Shown here piece by piece: positions 57,521-64,000 of a stretch of DNA of 64,000 nucleotides. Positions within the stretch are counted from its first letter, which is position 1, and every line of letters begins with the position of its first letter. The DNA comes from Rutidosis leptorrhynchoides. Lineage: Eukaryota > Streptophyta > Magnoliopsida > Asterales > Asteraceae. The notes below the pieces were generated by a model that worked only from the letters and a program-made list of their open reading frames with translations, ran no database searches and was not told the DNA's origin. Location: contig NC_092335.1 in the NCBI RefSeq assembly GCF_046630445.1, forward strand, positions 315,442,501 to 315,506,500, written 5' to 3'. The translations under genes and the position numbers were made by a program.

Positions 57521-60500
57521 ATGCAACACAACTCTGAAGCATCGAGTGATTTCAAAACTCGATTTGGTTACCAACAACATTGCAATCCATCTCAATCGAT
57601 GCCACCACCAGTTCGAAACACACCGGATCTTTCAAAATCGGTAATGAGAGAAACACCTTATAATTCATCTGCTGTTTCGAGTTTCAGAGATAGATCGGAT
57701 TACTCATCTGTTGCGGTTAACCTAAACGAAGGTTTTGAGTTCTGTGAAGATCCTTCATTTTGGAAAGACCACAATGTTCAGGTACTGCAAAATACCTAGG
57801 GTTTTGTTTTCGATATTTTAAGTGTTGTTCGATTGATTAGTAATTATACAATTTTTAAATGTATTTGACCTAAAAATGATGATTTTGGCACACTTGAATG
57901 GTTGTTACTTACTTGAATGGTTGTTACTTTGTAAGTGCTTTTGAAGCTTCAGTAATTAAAAATTATTTGAGGAGATGTTTGATGAGTTCTTTTTTAAGCT
58001 GTTTTGCTAACCTGTTTAACTTATATAGGTCATTATACGAGTTAGGCCTCTTAGCAATTCCGAAATAGCGGTTCAAGGACCGAGCAGATGCGTCAAGCAG
58101 GGAAGTAGTCAGACAATAACATGGATTGGACCTCCGGAAGCTCGATTTACGTTCGACCATGTTGCTGACGAACATGTCAGCCAGGTAAACTAATCATTTT
58201 ATTTTTTTAGCTTTTTGTATTAAAAAAAAAGTGTGTTTAAGCTCATCGACCGTGTATATTGCAGGAAATGCTATTTAAAGTGGCTGGAGTACCGATGGTC
58301 GAGAATTGTATGGGAGGCTATAATAGCTGCATGTTTGCTTATGGGCAAGTAAGTTTGCTTTACTTATGTTATTCTCAGGAACGATGTCTACTTCTTCAAT
58401 ATGAACGTGGTTTGTTTTTAATGTTTATAGATTGAATATTATTAGTTTCTGTTAATCAAAATGGTGGCCATAACTTGATATTTGTAACATGAATTGAAAC
58501 TGTTTTGTGTGCAGACCGGTAGTGGAAAGACGCATACCATGCTCGGTGATATTGATGGTGGCTCGCGTAGACACAGCGTCAATTCAGGAATGACACCCAG
58601 GGTGTTTGAGTATTTGTTTACACGTATTCAAAAGGTAATATTCATGATTTGTTTCTGCGTTTTATTATGAGACTGCACCACTTATAAGTTGTACGACTTG
58701 GATTTAACTGTGTTGGTTATTCTAATCTCATTTTCAACCTCCTCACAACCATATGTGATTATAATCTAATGTATTACTGTCAACCGAGGTGTTTCAGGAT
58801 AGGGAGGTTCGAAGGGAAGAAAAAATACAATATACCTGTAAATGCTCATTTTTGGAGATATACAACGAGCAAATACTTGACCTGTTGGATCCTTCATCTG
58901 CCAATTTACAGGTCACAGTTACCTTGATTTGGTCTCCTATTTTTTAGTACCTTCAACTGCTATTACTTTATTTTCTTAGTAGTTGCCATTCCCTGATTAT
59001 GGAAAAGGTATGCTGCATGTAAAATTGCAGACAGGATAATATAGTTTAGAAATCATGTGTATTAATGTAGCGTAAAGCTCCCATTTTCAGTTAGAAGTTT
59101 CTTAAAGTTCAGTTTATTTCCAGATAAGAGAAGACACTAAAAAAGGGGTATATGTCGAAAATTTGAAGGAGATTGAAGTTACGAGCGCTAGAGATGTGAT
59201 TCAACAACTAATTCAGGTTTGTTGAAACTTACAACTTAGCTGCAAAATTGCATTAACATCATGGTCCTTTAGGTTTGTGAGAAAAAGTTGGAATAAAGTT
59301 ATTTGAAGATAATTATTTTATTTGATGATAATTATTTAAAGATAAATATGACCAACATTTGTATGACATCATTTGTTAGCTAATAATGTTTAATACATTT
59401 CAGGGTGCTGCAAATAGAAAGGTTGCTTCTACTAACATGAATCGTGCTAGCAGTCGCTCTCACAGTGTGTTTACTTGCATAATAGAAAGCAAAGTTAGTA
59501 ATCTTATTATATATCATTATGATGGTGAAGATGATTAGATTCTGATGTATTTTTTTGTTATCATTCATTTGTCTTCAATTCTGACTAAGCTTTTTGCATA
59601 CAGTGGAACTCTCAAGGTGTGACCCATCATCGTTTTTCCCGTCTTAATCTTGTGGATTTAGCAGGCTCTGAGAGGTAGATTTAATTATTTAATTGAATAT
59701 GTTAGAAGTTACTGGAACTGGAATTTATGATGACAGATAATATTTAAATATATAAATTTAATAAATATAATTGCATAATGCAGGCAGAAAAGTTCTGGTG
59801 CTGAAGGAGAACGATTAAAAGAAGCCACCAATATAAATAAATCTCTTTCTACACTAGGGTAGTTTACTCATACTTTTTTGTATTCACATCTTCAAGCTGA
59901 TAACGTATGACTATCTCTTTTAAGTAACTGCATTTTTAACTTGATTGTCTACTGTAAATGCAGACTTGTCATCATGAATCTTGTTAGTTTATCAAATGGG
60001 AAATCTCTCCATGTCCCATATCGTGATTCAAAGCTCACATTTTTACTTCAGGTTCTTTCAGTCTCATGAATTTTGAACATATTATAGCTACTGACATGAA
60101 ATACTAATATGAATGGTTGCATGAATTGCAGGATTCTCTTGGAGGAAATTCAAAAACTACTATAATTGCAAATATTAGTCCATCTAGTTGGTGAGTGCAT
60201 CTAGAAGCTTATCAGGCTTTACATATTTTCTCTTCTCTTTATAACTAATATGCACAACAGCTTTTCTTGACAATGAACAAAAAGTTAGTCTAAGTGTGTC
60301 TCATTTTTATTTTAATGATCATCAGACATCAGTTTAACTAGATTTTCAAAGTTATCCTAATAATGCTCATAAAGTAATCATTTCCACAAGAAATATTGTT
60401 GTGGAAGCAAACCATGCTCAATGGCGAAAACTGAAAAGTTATGCAAGTATAAATATATTTTATTGTGTTTTGAGAGATCGTTAATTAGTTATTCAAATTG

Positions 60501-63500
60501 CTATCACCCTTAAACATCACTGACATATATTTGCTTTTTTAAATATCTTTGTTTCAAATCTTTGTGTGAACTAACTCATGTATGATTTCACAGCAATTCA
60601 TTGGAGACGTTAAGCACACTTAAGTTTGCTCAACGTGCGAAGTTCATCAAAAATCATGTATGCTCTTTCTCTCCGTTTAAAGTCATATATTTTATGTTTT
60701 TGACTATCTTGAAGAAAAAAAACTTATCGTTATATCAATTTCTTGAAAGTTGTCAAATGTGCATTGAACATATGCCCTATATGGGATGTGCTGTTCAACT
60801 GCTTGAGTCGTAGAAACTAATATGTGTGTGTGTGTATTGTTTACCTATTCTCTGAACATATTACTGACATTTTATGGGATTGAAATTGAGCTTTTCAGGC
60901 TACTATAAATGAAGATGCTTCTGGAGATGTTCTTGCTATGAGGATGCAGATTCAACAACTGAAGGTTTTACCTGAATTTCAGAATATTTTGCTGACCAAT
61001 ATTTTGGATATCCTTGCAAATAATCCAAGATTTTTTCAATATCAATGAAATTTAATTTTAATCTTAATTATTGTTATTTATATTTTATTATTAATTATTA
61101 ATGATGTCAACTCTCTTCTCATCAGAAAGAGGTTTCTCGCTTGCAAACTGTGATTAGTGGAGGCACTGGTAACAATGGAGATGATGCGTGGGCCGTGTCC
61201 TTTTCTGGATCTCCAGGGTCTTTCAAATGGGAAGGGATCCAAGGAGCTTCTTTTAGTCCAGTTACTGCTGTTAAACGAATGTCACAGGTACTTGTTATGA
61301 GTGTTTGGATAGTGTAACGTTTCTTTTTAACTGAAATATTTTCAGAAACATACTGTTAACAGCGCTTTGAGAAGTTAAATCTCCTTATTTATATAGTTGT
61401 GAGCATTTTTAATGACAGTCATGTTGTTTGTAATTGCAGAAAAAAGAGTATGAAGTAGCACTTGTTGGTGCTTTTAGGAGGGAAAAGGATAAAGATATTA
61501 CCTTGCAGGCACTAACTGCTGAAACTCAGGCTGCCCTGCAATTGGTATTTAACCACAAGAATCTGTTTTAGCTTTGTATTTTCATTTAGTACTTGTAAGG
61601 TCGGTCCATTTACATGTGAAAATGGTTGATTTAGGGTATACTTTATCCTAAGCCGGGCAGGTAAATGTTTTATTGATGGCGGGCAACCTCACAAGATTAT
61701 TTAAACATTTTTTCTAATCTTAATTCAGCTATTTGTCAAAATATATAGAGTTGAAAAAATTTGTTGCGGGTCAACCCAAATTTCAACCTGCCTAAATTGC
61801 CACCTCTAAGTAGAAGTTTAATCATTCATTTTTTGGGAAGTGTAGGCAAAACAACGGGAGGATGAGATAAAAGGCCTGAAATTGAGATTAAGGTTTCGCG
61901 AGGCTGCAATAAAGAGGCTTGAAGGCGTTGCATCTGGGAAAATATCTGCAGAAACACACTTGCTAAAAGAAAAGGAAGAACATTTAAAGGAACTCGAAGT
62001 TTTACGTTCACAAGTTGATCGAAACCAAGAAGTGACTAGATTTGCTATGGAAAACTTGAGATTAAAAGAAGAAATACGAAGGTGTGTGGCTATATACAAT
62101 AGTATTTTGTTTATTCCTTATCTTTCATTCTTTAACAAGAATCTTTTTTGAATGTTCTAAATACATGCTTTTAAATACAGATTAAAGGCGTTTTATGAGG
62201 AAGGGGAGCAAGAAAAGATGAATGAACAGATCATGATACTTGAGAATAAGGTTTATGATCGTATGATTTATCTTGTTAATACTTTATCTAGTTTATGTTA
62301 AAATTTAGGTCCGTATAATTTTATATATTGAAATATGCAGTTGCTGGAGGCACTTGACTGGAAACTTATGCATGAAACAGAGCCCTCACACAATAAGGTA
62401 ATAATTAAGCTATTTAAAATTTCACAGTTTCTTCTCTTCATGATTGTATTTTCATAATCTTTATATTTACTGAACCAGGAACCAAGTTTTGACTTTACGA
62501 TGGATAGTCAAAGAGATGGTGACTTTTTCAGCCTTAAGGTATATCTGTTCTTCCTAGTTTAAGGGTTGTAATAAGTTATTTTTTTCCGTGTGTTATTAAA
62601 GAATTGTGTCTTTAATTATCAGATTTGAGATAATAAGTTTCATATTTCCTGCAACACACTTGAATTTATGTGTAAAATAAATTGACTTATGTATAAAGGG
62701 CTACTCGTTGCAAAATTTGCTACTTGAGGAGTACTCGATCGGGACTTTTTAAGGAGTAATCGGAAACTCGGGGAATACTCGGATGTTGGCCAAGTTTAAC
62801 TTTGACCGATTTGAGCAAGTTTTGACTGATTTCCCGAGTAATCTGGAGTTTTGGCAGATTTTTGACCAATTTTCCTAGTAAACTCGACTTTTGACCAAGT
62901 TTGACCGAGTTTTATTCAAGTATGAATGAGTACTACTGCCTTGTTAACCTATTTACAAATTTTTCATAATTATGATAGATGAATGTCAATAGATTTGAAT
63001 ATTTGATTAATTCTTACCGATGCATGCTTTTGTTTCAGGACCCTGTAACTCCCCGCAACACCGAGAAAACGCAATTCGAGTTTCCTTTAGTAACCACCCC
63101 GAATGTTAACGTAAGTGATCAAAGAGAGCTGCAAACAATGGTTGATGCTATCGCAACTGCAAGTCAAAGAGAAGCAGAAGCTCATGAAACTGCAATTATA
63201 CTGTCTAAAGAAAACGATGAGTTGAGAATAAAGCTTAAAATGTTAATCGACGACAACAATAAACTCATTGAACTTTATGAGCGTGCTGTTGCAGACGGTC
63301 AACAGAACATTACCAGAGCCGAAGAAAGTCAAAAGAACCATGTTGACCTAACTGAGTTTGCTCAAAAAGAAGCCGAATTGAAGAAAGAAAATGCAAACTT
63401 CGAGCATCAATTGATGGAAATGCATGAAGAAAATGATAAGTTACTGGGATTGTATGAAAAAGCGATGCAAGAAAGAGATGAACTAAAGAGACGGGTTTAT

Positions 63501-64000
63501 GAACTGGATGAAATTCAGAAGAATTGTGCTGATGTGTCTTGTGAATTGAGTGATGTAATCGAGGGAAATAATTTAGTAGAAGTCAACGTGCAGGAAGAAC
63601 AAAGTCCGTGTTCCAGTCCAAGAACAAGTGAATTTCTCGATCTAGATGAAGCAAAAATCGTTACAGATTTCAGCTTTTGTAATGAAAAAACGAACGCTGA
63701 TGATAATATACATGATCTTCGGGAAAAGTTAGATGCAGCACAAGAACTGCTTTCGAAGTCTTCAGAGAGTGTCGGTTTGTTTAAATCACTTAAAAATGGG
63801 ATTAGTGAAATTGACTGTCTTTCAAGAAACATTGAAAAAGTCAAAGATGATGTTTTAGTTAAACAAGAAGAATGCGAGTCAATGAACCTTATTTTGTCTG
63901 ATCTGAAAGAAAAAGAAGACGTGTTTGGAAGAAAGTTAACAGCTTTAAGATCTTCGATGTCGAACTTTTCAAAGTCTCTCGGTTACTTTGAACAACGTGA
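57521..64000 (+). CDS. KIN12E: Kinesin-12 family motor protein, KIN-12E-like (partial, runs off the window)
   Basis: Twenty exons visible, all with GT-AG introns and consistent phase: 57521-57781, 58029-58184, 58265-58348, 58515-58634, 58798-58911, 59124-59216, 59404-59493, 59604-59674, 59784-59858, 59964-60051, 60132-60190, 60594-60657, 60899-60964, 61126-61287, 61440-61544, 61846-62081, 62181-62250, 62341-62397, 62479-62538, 63039-64000+. About 997 residues are seen. The N-terminal motor (about 86-425) has P-loop GQTGSGKT (166-173), switch I NRASSRSH (289-296), switch [10 protein letters not shown] (322-329) and [10 protein letters not shown] (371-380). Long coiled coils follow. The ATG is the first in an open frame leading into the conserved FWKDHNVQ. 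Kinesin-12 proteins are plus-end motors on spindle and phragmoplast microtubules. By memory the closest match is Arabidopsis KIN-12E, about 1260 residues, so roughly 250 are missing to the right. No lesion found. Confidence 0.92.
62690..62945. repeat. Repeat-like insert in kinesin intron 19
   Basis: About 255 bp with many ACTCG/CGAGT and TTGACC(G/A)A motifs (GGAGTACTCG, CCCGAGTAATC, TTTGACCGAGTTTT). Its composition is unlike the flanking intron, and it looks like a short transposable element. Boundaries approximate. Confidence 0.5.

Noticed and set aside
57963-58175. Minus-strand frame over kinesin exon 2
   Set aside because: Antisense of the conserved motor exon.
63515-63844. 109-residue minus-strand frame
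   Set aside because: Antisense of the coiled-coil exon of the kinesin gene.

Overview
The window is a repeat-rich stretch of a flowering-plant genome, a eudicot and probably Asteraceae. The Asteraceae guess rests on the look of the LTR families that begin TGTAACGACCCG and TGTAGCGACCCGAC and is not proven. About 56 kb of nested LTR retrotransposons lie next to one host gene. That gene is a multi-exon kinesin of the KIN-12 family (KIN-12E-like) that starts at 57521 on the + strand and runs off the right edge.

Layout. 1-363 is the end of an LTR inserted into the reverse transcriptase of a minus-strand Athila-like Ty3/gypsy element (element 1, 364-6100). Element 1 lies inside the env-like ORF of an older Athila-like element (element 2, 6101-11590 plus 36165-37741), which has gag, protease and env-like parts but no RT or integrase here. 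Element 2 was split inside its primer-binding site by a TGTAACGACCCG LTR insertion (insertion a, 11591-36164, target duplication GCGGC). That insertion was split again by a 17-kb Athila-like element (nested element, 15404-32430, target duplication GGTAA). The nested element keeps both LTRs, PBS, PPT, a decayed gag-pol, a small CCHC-like exon and an env-like gene.

To the right, element 2 sits in a minus-strand LTR of probable Ty1/copia SIRE type (37742-46890 in pieces). Two solo LTRs of the TGTAACGACCCG family interrupt it: 38075-42066 (minus, TCTAC) and 42181-45350 (plus, CAAGT). Then come an unassigned AT-rich stretch, a 5.3-kb non-autonomous Athila-related element (element 4, 48736-54014, TTAAC) with a hAT-type MITE in one LTR, a solo LTR of another family (54278-56541), a 283-bp tandem duplication, and the kinesin gene.

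The most interesting pattern is in promoters. In several unrelated LTR families, short GC-rich palindromes, each with its own family-specific sequence, are repeated at helical spacing (20-21 or 32 bp) just upstream of a TATA box. In the nested element the same two-palindrome module also sits inside the element, just upstream of what looks like a separate two-exon env-like gene with its own TATA-like box, start codon and 638-nt intron. Element 2 has the same layout with a different palindrome. This suggests an internal promoter for the env-like gene and possibly family-specific self-regulation. The arrangement is read directly from the sequence; the function is inference.
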